From Acidobacteriota bacterium (GTDB lineage: Bacteria > Acidobacteriota > Vicinamibacteria > Vicinamibacterales > Vicinamibacteraceae), in the NCBI GenBank assembly GCA_023429845.1, contig JAEZCY010000169.1, forward strand, positions 1 to 42,732: a stretch of DNA of 42,732 bases, read 5' to 3'. Shown one piece after another: positions 1 to 8,689 of the stretch (the stretch's first letter is position 1; every line of letters begins with the position of its first letter). The notes under the pieces were generated by a model. That model did no database searches. It saw only the letters and a list, made by a program, of their open reading frames with translations, and was not told the origin of the DNA. The translations under genes were made by a program, and so were the position numbers.

Positions 1-316
1 GCCTGGGGCGGGCGGGCGCGGCGGCGCGAGCAACTCCCGGGGCGGTCGCAGGTGTGGGGGCCGGCGCCGCCCGTGCCGGAGACGCGGACGGACCGGCGGC
101 CTTGCGCGAATCGAACTCCACCGTCGCCGCCTCGGTGATCGGGACCTCGCTCACCGTGCCGTCATCGAGCAGCAGACGCACGCTGCGACTGTCGGCGCCG
201 ATGAAGACGCCTTCCACCAGCTTGCCGGATCGCAGCTTGACGCGGTCGGCGGAGAGGGACGCGCTGGCCGCCGCCACGAGCAACACCGCGAGCACCTGTA
301 TCGTTCGGCTGGACAT
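1..316 (-). CDS. secreted protein of unknown function, 3' end cut by window edge
   Basis: The reading frame opens with MSSRTIQVLAVLLVAAASAS, a short Sec-type signal peptide, and stays open to the window edge, so at least 105 residues are coded and the C-terminus is missing. After the signal comes a compact beta-rich stretch (about residues 25-65) with the pattern KLRSGKLVEGVFIGADSRSV and LLLDDGTVSEVPI, which resembles the small SH3/Sm-like barrels seen in acidobacterial envelope proteins; this likeness is a guess. It then becomes Ala/Pro-rich. The start lies only 3 bp after the stop of the upstream 167-aa gene, so the two are almost certainly cotranscribed with the DUF4136 gene. No enzymatic motif is visible and the function is unknown. 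Confidence 0.65.
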   Translation of the reverse strand, partial: MSSRTIQVLAVLLVAAASASLSADRVKLRSGKLVEGVFIGADSRSVRLLLDDGTVSEVPITEAATVEFDSRKAAGPSASPARAAPAPTPATAPGVARAAAPARPR

Positions 317-319
317 CGT

Positions 320-823
320 TCAATCCTTCTTGTTGGGCGCGACCGGCAGCGAGGCGGCAATCTGCAGGTCGATCAGCAGTTGCAGCTGGTGTTCGACCTG
401 GAGGAAGCGCAGCGCGGTCCGCGCCGACAACGCGGTCTTCACCTTCTCGTAGCAGCGCGCCAGCGCGGCACTGCGTTGCGCCTCCAGGTCGATGGCCTTC
501 GCCGCGAGTTGGCCCGCCGTCTCGTCGGTGAGCGTGTCGAACGCGGCGGCGTACTTCAGGACGTTTGCCAGCCGCTCGTCGCCGATCCTGGCCACGTCGG
601 CTTCGTAGTCGCGGTAGATGGGCCAGAACGCCGCGTCTTCGGCCTGGGTAAAGCCCATCACTTCGGTGAGGATCGCCACCTTCTGGACACGCACGTCGCT
701 GCGCAGCAGCTCCGCGTACGCGCTGAGGTTGAGCGCCTCGTCCGCCGAGGCGGTTGGCGCCTGCGCTGAAAGGCCGGCCAGGCCCGCCAGCAGGCAGGCG
801 ACTGTGGCTATGACTGTTCGCAC
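320..823 (-). CDS. secreted alpha-helical protein of unknown function (167 aa)
   Basis: MRTVIATVACLLAGLAGLSA is a clear signal peptide with cleavage likely after the SAQA region. The mature part is almost wholly helical, charged and free of cysteines apart from one, with the stretch LLRSDVRVQKVAILTEVMGF near residue 40 and FWPIYRDYEADVARI near 67. This layout recalls periplasmic Spy/CpxP-like helical proteins, but I do not see the LTxxQ motifs that define that family, so I leave it unnamed. It sits 24 bp downstream of the DUF4136 gene and 3 bp upstream of the next gene, in a three-gene leftward operon of secreted proteins. Confidence 0.75.
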   Translation of the reverse strand: MRTVIATVACLLAGLAGLSAQAPTASADEALNLSAYAELLRSDVRVQKVAILTEVMGFTQAEDAAFWPIYRDYEADVARIGDERLANVLKYAAAFDTLTDETAGQLAAKAIDLEAQRSAALARCYEKVKTALSARTALRFLQVEHQLQLLIDLQIAASLPVAPNKKD

Positions 824-847
824 GGTGATCCTCCTGGCACGACGCAG

Positions 848-1399
848 CTACGTCTTCACTTTCGGCGGATAGTTCTTGAAGATCTTCTTCACCGCCTGGT
901 TGATGCTCTTGTCGCGCTTCTCCGGATTGGCTTGCGTGTTGACCTCCTTCACACCGATGCCGCGCCACACCAGCTGAGACTTCCGGGCGTCGGCGATGTC
1001 GATGACCAGGGTGCCCACGAGGATGTCGCGCACCTGCGTGTGCGTGGTCCCGCCCGCCCAGCCGCCGCCCCAACGCCAGGCGTACGGACCGTAGCCGCCG
1101 TAGCCGGAGCTGAAGGTCGTGAGGTCCTTCTCCTTGTCGAAGGCCATGTGGTACACGACGAACACGTCAGGATCGGCCTCCGCTTTCGTGAGGCCTTTCG
1201 CCGTCAGCTCCTGCTCGATGGCGGCGACGATGCGGTTGTCGATCAGCTCCTGGCCGACCTTCGTGCCGTCCTTGAACGCGTAGGTCTTGTAGCTCACGAA
1301 GCTCGCTGACTTCTCGTAGTCGTAGCTGGTCTTCTGTGCAAGCGCCAGTGCCGGCGCGAGCAGCACCGCGATGGCCAGGCTGACGATCTTCTTCTGCAT
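848..1399 (-). CDS. DUF4136 domain-containing secreted protein
   Basis: The start at 1399 gives a signal peptide (MQKKIVSLAIAVLLAPALAL, cleaved near ALAQ) and is preceded by an AGAGG ribosome-binding site; the frame is open further upstream, but that extension is not protein-like. The 183-aa product shows the DUF4136 pattern: an N-terminal YDYEKSASFVSYKTYAFKDG, then a conserved region ending in VWRGIGVKEVN and a C-terminal INQAVKKIFKNYPPK. A Gly/Tyr/Trp-rich insert (SSGYGGYGPYAWRWGGGWAGG region) lies in the middle. DUF4136 proteins are periplasmic or lipoprotein-like and of unknown function; here cleavage by signal peptidase I is more likely since no lipobox is seen. First gene of the leftward operon. 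Confidence 0.88.
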   Translation of the reverse strand: MQKKIVSLAIAVLLAPALALAQKTSYDYEKSASFVSYKTYAFKDGTKVGQELIDNRIVAAIEQELTAKGLTKAEADPDVFVVYHMAFDKEKDLTTFSSGYGGYGPYAWRWGGGWAGGTTHTQVRDILVGTLVIDIADARKSQLVWRGIGVKEVNTQANPEKRDKSINQAVKKIFKNYPPKVKT

Positions 1400-1877
1400 A
1401 GACCTCTGTCCTTTCGGTGAAGGGCGTCCAGTGCGAGGGCTCAGTGCAAGCCGCGAGCCCGGGCCGCTCACCAGGCGGCCGTGCCGCGACAGCGGCGCAG
1501 GTGGGCTCAAACCGGCGATATCGAGGGGTGTCGTCGCCACACGTCAGGCACTGACGCCTCCGGCGCCGCCCGAAGCGCCCAGCGGCGTCCGGCATTTCGT
1601 AGGGGCTCCGGATCCGCGGAGCCCTGTTGAGGGGCGGCACCCGGCGCGGCACCGTGCGCACGCGCATCGCGGGAGAATCCCGCCGCGGATGCGTCCCGGC
1701 GCGAGGCGGACCCGTCGGCCAGCCCGGGCACGGTCCGTGCTCACTCGGTCCTCGGCCAGGCGTCCGCGCGTGCTCGGCTGCTCCGACGCGCGCTGGCCTG
1801 CTGACGCCTGACATCACATGACGGGCCGCGTGCACTGCCAGCCGCGGCCCGGACGATGGTTGCAGAGGAACAGCGAC
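1400..1877. other. divergent intergenic region with an 8-bp stem-loop
   Basis: About 480 bp separates the DUF4136 operon from the rightward large secreted protein gene, and it should hold promoters for both. No convincing coding sequence is seen; the open frames here are GC-driven. A perfect stem-loop lies at 1603-1624: arms GGGCTCCG and CGGAGCCC around a 6-nt loop. It may be an operator or an RNA hairpin in the 5' leader of the rightward gene. Confidence 0.5.
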
Positions 1878-4319
1878 ATGAGTCGTAGGACACGCGCCCA
1901 ATCGGTGGCTTCCGTCGTAACCGCTCTGAGTCTCCTGCTCGACCCGGCGACACTGATCGTTGTCGCGGCGCAGACGCAACGGCCGACCACGCCGGCCGCC
2001 GGCGGCGCCGGCGCAATCACACGGGCGGCGGGGCAGAAGCCGGCGACGGGTCCGTCCCCGGCCAAGGCGCCACCGGCCGCGGCGAAGGCTGCGGATGCCC
2101 CGGCGATCGACGGGGGCTGGCCGCGCACGTATTCGCTCGCGAGCGGCGGCAGCATCGTGGTGTACCAGCCACAGATCGCGAGCTGGCGCGACCAGCAGCA
2201 CCTGGTCGCGTACAGCGCCGTCGCCTATGGCGCGGCGCAGCAGGCGGCCGCCGCCAAGCCGGTGCTGGGCTCGATTCGCCTCGAGACGACGACGCGAGTG
2301 TCGGTCGCCGACCGCCTGGTGAAGTTCGATCCGATCAACATCGCCGAAGCGCACTTTCCGTCGCTCTCGAAGGAGCAGACGCGCGAACTGACCGGCGTGA
2401 TCGAGAAGGCGATCCCGGAGGACGAACGCGTCATCGCCCTGGATCGCGTGCTGGCGCATCTCGACAAGAGTCAGGTGGTGCCGCGAAACGTCGAGGGCAT
2501 CAAGGCCGACCCGCCGACCATCTTCTTCAGCAAGACGCCCGCCGTGATCGTCAATCTCGACGGGGAGCCGATCTACAGTCCGATCAAGGACAACGACTTG
2601 AAGTACGTCGTCAACACGAACTGGGATCTGCTCCAGCACACACCCACGAAGACGTTGTACCTCCGCAACAACGACGCATGGCTCAAGGCACCCGACGTGA
2701 AGGGGCCATGGGTGCCGGCAGGCACGTTGCCGGCCAGCTTCAACAAGTTGCCGAACGAGGAGAACTGGGCGCAGGTCAGGGCGGCGCTGCCGGGGCGTGC
2801 CATCAAGACGGCACCGAAGGTGTTCGTCGGCGTCGCGCCCAGCGAGTTGATTCTCGTGACGGGTGAGCCGAGCTACCTGCGCGTGCAGGGCACGTCGCAG
2901 CTGCTCTGGGTTCACAACACCGAGAGCGACGTGTTCCGGATGGGCAAGGCCGGACCCGTGTACTACCTCGTGGCGGGCCGCTGGTTCTCGGCACCGGATT
3001 TCACCGGACCGTGGACGTTCGCCACACCGTCGTTGCCCGAGGACTTCAAGAAGATCCCGCTCGAGCACGAGCGCTCACGCGTCCTGGCCTCGGTGCCAGG
3101 CACCGATCAGGCGGCGGAAGCCGTCCTGCTCGCATCGGTTCCGCAAACCGCCCGCGTCAACAAGAAGACGATCAAGGCGCCCGATGTCGCGTACCAGGGC
3201 GACGCCGTGCAGTTTGCGCCGGTCGAGACGACGACGGTGGCGCGGGCCGTCAACACGGACAAGGACGTGTTCAAGGTGGGCGACGCGTACTACATGTGCT
3301 ACCAGGGCGTCTGGTTCGTGGGTACCGCCGCGACCGGGCCGTGGCAGGTCGCGGAATCGGTCCCGGCGGAGATCTACAAGATCCCGGCAAGTTCCCCCGC
3401 GCATCACGTCACGTACGTCACGGTCGAAGCGGACGATGACGACGACTGGGTCGTCTTCGCCGCGGCCGCTGGTTACACCGGAATGATGGTGTCGTGGGGC
3501 TGCGCGGTCTGGGGGACCGGATGGTACTACCCGCCGTACTGGGGGTATGGCGGCATGTATCCGTACTACTACCCATACTTCCCGACGTACGGGTATTCCG
3601 CCTGGTACAACCCGTGGACTGGTGCGTACGGGCGCAGTGCCGCCGTCTACGGCCCTTATGGTGGGGCCGGTGTGGGCGCTCGCTACAACCCGCGGACGGG
3701 GACGTACGCGCGCGGCGCCGCGGCCTATGGTCCGTACGGCGCGAGAGGCGTCGCTCAGGCCTACAACCCGCGGACCGGCACGTACGCGGCGACACGCCAG
3801 GGCTCCAACGTCTATGGCAGCTGGGGATCGACAGCCGTACAGCGTGGCGACGACTGGGCCGCGACCCAGCGGTACACGAACAACCGCACGGGCAATACCA
3901 CGCGCACGATCCGCACCGACGACGGCGCGGCGGTGACGCGGCGCGGCGACCGTGGCGCCGTTGGCGTCGGCAGCAGCGGCGACGTCTATGCCGGTCGTGA
4001 TGGCAACGTCTATCGCCGGCAGGACGGCACGTGGCAGAAGTACAACAACGGCGGCTGGTCCAACACCGACCGCCAGCCGTCTCCTCGTCCCGAGCCGCAG
4101 AATCGGGGCACGCGACCGGCGACGAGTCCGTACTCGACAGCGCCGGCTGATAGGGCCACGACCGACCAACTCAATCGTGACGCGCGCGCGAGGGCGGAGG
4201 GCAGCCAGCGGACGCGCGACCAGGGCAGCTATCGCAGTGGCGGCAGCAGCGTGTCGCCGAGCGGCAGTTACCGGAGTCATGGCGGGGCGCGACGTGGTGG
4301 TGGCGGGCGGCGGCGCTGA
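1878..4319 (+). CDS. large secreted protein, 'carbohydrate-binding family V/XII'-like, with Tyr/Gly-rich tandem repeats
   Basis: The start at 1878 (MSRRTRAQ) follows an AGAGGA Shine-Dalgarno and gives a signal-like hydrophobic segment (residues 10-32); an upstream in-frame start at 1818 lacks these. The 813-aa product has a Pro/Ala linker, then a central region (about 100-530) of repeated beta units with aromatic signatures such as YYLVAGRWFSAPDFTGPW and YYMCYQGVWFVGTAATGPW. Proteins with such units carry the label carbohydrate-binding family V/XII in databases, from the paired aromatics of chitin-binding modules; binding is not shown. A Gly/Tyr/Trp-rich section (550-600) leads to a 26-aa tandem repeat (577-650), and the tail is Ser/Gly/Arg-rich ending GGGGRRR. 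The downstream MscS gene starts 6 bp later. Confidence 0.8.
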   Translation: MSRRTRAQSVASVVTALSLLLDPATLIVVAAQTQRPTTPAAGGAGAITRAAGQKPATGPSPAKAPPAAAKAADAPAIDGGWPRTYSLASGGSIVVYQPQIASWRDQQHLVAYSAVAYGAAQQAAAAKPVLGSIRLETTTRVSVADRLVKFDPINIAEAHFPSLSKEQTRELTGVIEKAIPEDERVIALDRVLAHLDKSQVVPRNVEGIKADPPTIFFSKTPAVIVNLDGEPIYSPIKDNDLKYVVNTNWDLLQHTPTKTLYLRNNDAWLKAPDVKGPWVPAGTLPASFNKLPNEENWAQVRAALPGRAIKTAPKVFVGVAPSELILVTGEPSYLRVQGTSQLLWVHNTESDVFRMGKAGPVYYLVAGRWFSAPDFTGPWTFATPSLPEDFKKIPLEHERSRVLASVPGTDQAAEAVLLASVPQTARVNKKTIKAPDVAYQGDAVQFAPVETTTVARAVNTDKDVFKVGDAYYMCYQGVWFVGTAATGPWQVAESVPAEIYKIPASSPAHHVTYVTVEADDDDDWVVFAAAAGYTGMMVSWGCAVWGTGWYYPPYWGYGGMYPYYYPYFPTYGYSAWYNPWTGAYGRSAAVYGPYGGAGVGARYNPRTGTYARGAAAYGPYGARGVAQAYNPRTGTYAATRQGSNVYGSWGSTAVQRGDDWAATQRYTNNRTGNTTRTIRTDDGAAVTRRGDRGAVGVGSSGDVYAGRDGNVYRRQDGTWQKYNNGGWSNTDRQPSPRPEPQNRGTRPATSPYSTAPADRATTDQLNRDARARAEGSQRTRDQGSYRSGGSSVSPSGSYRSHGGARRGGGGRRR
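3606..3800 (+). repeat. 78-bp (26-aa) tandem repeat inside the large secreted protein
   Basis: Units start at 3606, 3684 and 3762, exactly 78 bp apart, each opening with TAC AAC CCG (Tyr-Asn-Pro). The protein unit reads YNPxTGxYxRxAAxYGPYGx followed by a short linker. The third copy is partial. The exact period shows recent in-frame duplication. Confidence 0.8.
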
Positions 4320-4325
4320 CGACCC

Positions 4326-6092
4326 ATGCCTCGCAGCTGGAAACCCGTCGTCATCGGCATCGGGACGGTCCTCCTGCTCGCGGCCACGCCGCCCCCGCTT
4401 GCCGGCCGCAGCGTCGGCGACGGCGAGCAGACGACCGGCCAGTCAGCGACGGCTGACCCGTTTGCCGCCCTCACCGACGTCGTCGCCAGCGCTGCACGTG
4501 AGGCGCACGCCAACGATGCGCCGGCGACGCTGGTGTTCACGAACCGGCCGATCGTGCAGTTCCGGGCAACGGTCCTCGCCCGCCCCCCTGCGGCCCGTGC
4601 GGCGGCAGCCGTCGATCTGCTGAATGGTCTCGCCACCCAGGTGCCGGGCGCTCGCGTCTCGGTCCACGCAGTCGGCGAGGCACGGCTGGTCGCCATCGGT
4701 GATCGTCCGGTCTTCGTCATCTTCCCAGCCGACGTCGATCCGCTGGCGGGCGAGAGCACTGCAAGCGCGGCGTCGGCAGCGGCCGCGCACCTCGACGTCG
4801 CCTTCCGTGAGGCGGTCGAACTGCGCACGCCGTCGCGGTGGTTCTCGGGCGTCGGCTTCGCGCTGGGCACGACGGTGCTCTACGGGTTGCTGGTCTGGGC
4901 GCTGGTGCGCATCGACCGCCGGCTCGCCCGCGCCGCGAGCCGCGCGACCGAGGCTCGGCTGCGGGAGATGGCTGTCGCCGATCTGCTGTTCTCCGTGCGC
5001 GCGCCGCTCCTGGTGCGCCGGCTACTCGGGTTGGTCGGCGTCGTCCTGGTGCTGTTGCTGACGTACGGCTGGATGGCGACGCTGCTGCGCACGTTCCCCT
5101 ACACCAGGCCATGGGGAGAAACGCTGCGCGGCGCGTTGCTCGGCGCGTTCGCCGACGCGGGCCGCAGCATCCTCGACGAGATGCCGAACCTGTTGACGGT
5201 GCTGGCGATCGCGCTCATCACGCGGTTCGTGATCAGGATGGTAGGCCTCGCGTTCGACGCCGTCGAAAAGGAGCGAATCTCCGTCCCCTGGCTCCACCCG
5301 GAGACGACGGCTTCCACGCGCCGCATCGTCGTCGTGCTGCTGTGGCTGTTTGCGCTGATCGTGTCCTACGAGTACCTCCCGGGCAGTGACTCCGACATCT
5401 TCAAGGGGGTGAGCGTCTTCGTCGGGCTCATCGTCTCGCTCGGCTCGAGCGGCATCATGAACCAGGCGATGAGCGGCATGGTGCTGACGTACTCACGCGC
5501 GCTCAGGCTCGGGGACTATGTGCGCATCGGCGAGGTCGAGGGCACCGTGATCCACCTTGGCACCCTCTCGACCAAGGTGCGCACGCCGCGCAACGAGGAA
5601 ATCACCATCCCGAACGCCGTCGTGACCGCTACCGGCACGACGAACTTCTCGCGGCACGCGGGGCGCGACGGCGTCTTCGCGACGACGACGGTGACGATTG
5701 GCTACGACACGCCGTGGCGGCAGGTGCACGCGCTGCTGCTGCGCGCGGCCGAGCAGTCGAGCGGCATCCGCCGGCAGCCGGCGCCGAGGGTGCTTCAGAC
5801 GCAGCTTGGCGACCACTACGTGCACTACACGCTGCTCGCCTGCCTCGATGAGCCGGCGCGGCGGCTGCTGACGCTCACGAACCTGCACGCCAACATCCAG
5901 GATGCGTTCAACGAGTACGGCGTCCAGATCATGTCGCCGCACTACGAGGCCGATCCCGATAGTCCGAAGATCGTCGCGCCGGCGCGCTGGTACGCGGAGC
6001 CTGCAGTGGGCCCGGCCGCGCCGGGTAAGGCGCACGACGCCATCGATCCCGCGGCCCCGCATGCCGCCGCGCCGAGGATGGAGCACCCGTGA
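4326..6092 (+). CDS. mechanosensitive ion channel family protein (MscS)
   Basis: This 588-aa protein has an N-terminal signal segment (to about residue 26), a periplasmic domain to about 165, then membrane segments near 173-195, 233-257, 288-308 and 332-350, and the pore-lining helix from about 358 (FKGVSVFVGLIVSLGSSGIM). The pore helix runs into the MscS beta domain, with RLGDYVRIGEVEGTVIHLGT and TPRNEEITIPNAVV, followed by the alpha/beta C-terminal domain. This is the layout of the larger MscS relatives with an added periplasmic domain, not of the ~286-aa minimal MscS. Family role: opening on membrane tension to release solutes during hypo-osmotic shock. It lies 6 bp after the secreted repeat protein gene, so the two are translationally linked. 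Confidence 0.92.
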   Translation: MPRSWKPVVIGIGTVLLLAATPPPLAGRSVGDGEQTTGQSATADPFAALTDVVASAAREAHANDAPATLVFTNRPIVQFRATVLARPPAARAAAAVDLLNGLATQVPGARVSVHAVGEARLVAIGDRPVFVIFPADVDPLAGESTASAASAAAAHLDVAFREAVELRTPSRWFSGVGFALGTTVLYGLLVWALVRIDRRLARAASRATEARLREMAVADLLFSVRAPLLVRRLLGLVGVVLVLLLTYGWMATLLRTFPYTRPWGETLRGALLGAFADAGRSILDEMPNLLTVLAIALITRFVIRMVGLAFDAVEKERISVPWLHPETTASTRRIVVVLLWLFALIVSYEYLPGSDSDIFKGVSVFVGLIVSLGSSGIMNQAMSGMVLTYSRALRLGDYVRIGEVEGTVIHLGTLSTKVRTPRNEEITIPNAVVTATGTTNFSRHAGRDGVFATTTVTIGYDTPWRQVHALLLRAAEQSSGIRRQPAPRVLQTQLGDHYVHYTLLACLDEPARRLLTLTNLHANIQDAFNEYGVQIMSPHYEADPDSPKIVAPARWYAEPAVGPAAPGKAHDAIDPAAPHAAAPRMEHP

Positions 6093-6165
6093 CACGCGTC
6101 GCGTCTTCGCCGGCGCCTGAATGGCAGCCGCGGCGACAGCGCAGAAGCACGGCGAGGCGTGTCAC
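6089..6165. terminator. bidirectional stem-loop spanning both stop codons
   Basis: Arms 6089-6102 (GTGACACGCGTCGC) and 6152-6165 are inverted repeats of 14 bp with one mismatch. The left arm contains the TGA of the MscS gene and the right arm the TGA of the convergent gene. Inner bases (CTTCGC and GCGCAGAAG) can extend the pairing. A shared terminator between convergent genes is the likely role; there is no U-tract. Confidence 0.55.
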
Positions 6166-6707
6166 TTGCCGTCCAGCGAGAGGATCATCGCGGCGGTCCA
6201 GGTGATGTCCAGCCTGTCGCCGACCTTCACCTTGGCGAGGGCCGCCTTGTCCTCGACGCGCGAGGCATACGTCCAGTTGTTCGGGCCCTTGAAGGTGATG
6301 GACGGCACCGTCGGATCGATCGCCGTGATGGTGGCCGTGATCGTCCGCTGCGCGCCCATCGTGCCGGCGCTGCCGCTCGTTGCGCGTGTGGTGGCCGCGC
6401 CGACCGAATCCACGTCCTTCTCGCCCGGCGCCTTCAGGCGCAGCACGATGTTGTCGTAGTACTTCGCCGTGACCGTGTCGCCGACCTTCAGCGTGCTGAA
6501 CCGCTGAATGTCCTTCGGAACACGCGCCACGGTGTAGGTGCCGTCGGCCTTCTTCAGCGTCAGCTCACGGGTGGCGCTTTCGATGGCCTCCACGCTCGCC
6601 GTTTCGGTTCGCATCTCGCCCGTCAGGGTCTTGGTGACCTGAGCACCAGCCAGGGTGGTCGACAGGGCGAGGACGGCAGACAACGAGCCGGTAGTGAGGT
6701 AGCGCAT
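6162..6707 (-). CDS. secreted protein with a duplicated beta domain (181 aa)
   Basis: The chosen start (MRYLTTGSLSAVLALSTTLA) gives a normal signal peptide; the frame extends 21 codons further upstream, and the ribosome-binding site is weak, so the start is less certain. The mature part is an internal duplication: residues about 35-90 and 120-181 both run from a TATI/ASVEAI beta strand to a KVGDxxxxxY/W motif (LKVGDTVTAKYYDN and VKVGDRLDITWTAA). Such KVGD-centred halves look like small OB/SH3-type barrels. Function unknown. Convergent with MscS, with overlapping hairpin stops; the upstream leftward genes lie 270 bp away. Confidence 0.75.
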   Translation of the reverse strand: MRYLTTGSLSAVLALSTTLAGAQVTKTLTGEMRTETASVEAIESATRELTLKKADGTYTVARVPKDIQRFSTLKVGDTVTAKYYDNIVLRLKAPGEKDVDSVGAATTRATSGSAGTMGAQRTITATITAIDPTVPSITFKGPNNWTYASRVEDKAALAKVKVGDRLDITWTAAMILSLDGK

Positions 6708-6977
6708 CGGCGGTGGACTCCGGGCGGCCGCGACGGCCGGCGACATGCACGGTACGGGCGGGCCCGTCACTCCAGGTGATCACGCCGCGTGCCGCCTCCG
6801 GAACGCTCCGCCCTCTCGTCCGAACTGCTACGCACGACAGCGCTTGCGTATCGCGAGTCGGCCCGCGCACCGGCGCGCTGGCTCCACTCGGTCGTGGCGC
6901 CTCCGGCATGCGGGAGGAACCGGTGCGGCGCTCGGGAACACGTGCCGACCTGCAGGCGTGCCCCAAGGACGGGACGT

Positions 6978-8678
6978 TCAGAAGTTGTCGGGAGCCCTCT
7001 CGAGAGCTGGAAGCCGCTCGAGCCCGACGAGCGTCCAGCCGCCACTGGCCCGCCTGAAGTGCACCTTGATCGGCCGCTGCCAGCTGCGGTGAGTGGGGTG
7101 CTCGGCGCTCACCTCGAGCTCCAGGAACGTTCCCGGCGTCGTCGGCAGGCCCGGCGGCGCCTGCATCCGCTCCTCTCCGCTGCTGGTCTGGCCGATGCGT
7201 GTGACCTCGCCGGTGGCGTTGTCCAGGCGTGCCCACGTCGCGGTATACCCGGTGGGGGCCGAGGCGAATCCGTACTGGACCGCGGCGTTGCCGAACGTCA
7301 GTTCGCCGGAAGCGGTGAGGGTGGGACCGACGATGGGGTTGATCTTCGTCAGGTAGGCCCGCCCGATCTTGTCGCGCCGCAGGATGAGCGTGTCGACGAG
7401 GTACGCCTCTTGTTCCGCGTCGCCGATCTCACCCGTCTGGACGGCTGCGCGAATGAGCGCATCGCTGAAGGCCATCACTCTGCGTGCCGCCCAGAACGCG
7501 TCATCGTCGCGCATCTCCATGTAGGCCAGCGTCGGGGCGCGCGGCTTCCACGTCTCGGGGTCGAAGGCGCGGCCTTCGAAGCGGCCGATCGCCGGGTAGT
7601 CCGGGTACGTCGCCGTCTGCCAGGGGCTCAGTCCGAAGCCGAACGTCAGGAGTCGTCGTTTCGTCGGCGCGCCCTCGTACATGTACTCCCAGCCCTCGTT
7701 GTAGTCGTGCGGCCCGTTGGCGCCGACACCGAAGGTGGAACCCACGTCCTGCAGGTAGTGGCGCACGACGCCGCGTCCACCCTCGGTGACGACGGTGTCG
7801 AGCGTATTGCCCGCCTTCATGTCGGTCAGGTTGGTCCACGCGCCGAAGATCCGCAGCGCCCGCAGTTCCCGCCGGTGTTCGTGCGGTACGACGTCGTTCG
7901 GGTCGTCCGGGCGCGTGCCCTGGTACCGGAAGCCGCCGATGACGCGGCCGGGCAGCAGGCGGCCGGCCACGGCGCGCACGCTGAGGTCGCCATTGCGCGG
8001 CACTCGCTCGAGGAGTTCCTCGATGTCGGCCTTCGTCATCGGCGTCCGCTTGCCGTTCGGGCGCTTCTTGGTCGCGGTGGGGTCGATCGAGACCGTGCCC
8101 GGCGTGAACTCGGTGATGTGGGAATCAATCTGGTTGTAGCCGAGGGCCCAGAACAGCCTGGTGGCGATCACGATCGCGGCCGTGGCGCCGCGCGGGTTGG
8201 CCTTGGCGTCGAAGGAGATGAACCATGTCTGCCCCTCGGCGTCATTGGCCGTGAAACCGGGCGCCATGCCCGCGCTCTTCTCGCGGGTCAGCACCCACCT
8301 GGCAGACGCCGGGGGCGGGCCAGTCGCGGGACCGCGGCGCAGTTCCTCGGCGGCCATCGGGCGGCTGCCGATGCGGTTGGTGAACCAGCTCGAGTCGGGC
8401 ACTTCGTCGATGGTGTTGATGTTCTGCGCCGGGGTGTTCGTCGGCGTCCTGCCCGCGGTCACGAAGAGCTGGTACGCGAGGTCGTAGAACAGGTCGATGT
8501 CCCACTCGGCCGCGCCCGAGGCATCGGCCGCCTCGGGTTCGCGCGTGATCGGGTCGTCGGGCAGGAAGCGCGGCGCTGCCGTGCGGGTGCCGGGCGCGGC
8601 GACCAGCAGGCCCACTGCCACCAGGGCGTGGGCCGCGGCGCGTGGAAGGCGTCGGGGCGTGAAAGGGAGAGAGGCCAT
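6978..8678 (-). CDS. secreted protein with atypical kinase-like motifs (566 aa)
   Basis: The start at 8678 is preceded by an 11-bp gap from the upstream barrel gene and yields a signal peptide (ALVAVGLLVAAPGTRTA). I do not know a named family for it. Motifs in order resemble an atypical protein-kinase fold: a nucleotide-loop-like stretch at 131-158 (TREKSAGMAPGFTANDAEGQ then TWFISFDAK); helix C-like 163-180; PHEHRRELRAL at 265-275; AWTNLTDMKAGNTLD at 280-294, with Asp286 and Asn291 placed like a catalytic loop; and VVRHYLQDVGSTFG at 304-317, with Asp311 placed like a DFG. The loop residue usually Lys is unclear (Ser155 or Lys159). This is inference from pattern, in the spirit of HipA/CotH/Fam20-type kinases. 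The C-terminal 120 residues are beta-rich. Confidence 0.75.
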   Translation of the reverse strand: MASLPFTPRRLPRAAAHALVAVGLLVAAPGTRTAAPRFLPDDPITREPEAADASGAAEWDIDLFYDLAYQLFVTAGRTPTNTPAQNINTIDEVPDSSWFTNRIGSRPMAAEELRRGPATGPPPASARWVLTREKSAGMAPGFTANDAEGQTWFISFDAKANPRGATAAIVIATRLFWALGYNQIDSHITEFTPGTVSIDPTATKKRPNGKRTPMTKADIEELLERVPRNGDLSVRAVAGRLLPGRVIGGFRYQGTRPDDPNDVVPHEHRRELRALRIFGAWTNLTDMKAGNTLDTVVTEGGRGVVRHYLQDVGSTFGVGANGPHDYNEGWEYMYEGAPTKRRLLTFGFGLSPWQTATYPDYPAIGRFEGRAFDPETWKPRAPTLAYMEMRDDDAFWAARRVMAFSDALIRAAVQTGEIGDAEQEAYLVDTLILRRDKIGRAYLTKINPIVGPTLTASGELTFGNAAVQYGFASAPTGYTATWARLDNATGEVTRIGQTSSGEERMQAPPGLPTTPGTFLELEVSAEHPTHRSWQRPIKVHFRRASGGWTLVGLERLPALERAPDNF

Positions 8679-8689
8679 GTCGCGATTCC

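Noticed and set aside
1167..3068. 633-codon antisense frame over the DUF4136 and large secreted protein genes
   Set aside because: No recognisable domain and Arg/His-rich; both sense genes have signal peptides and ribosome-binding sites.
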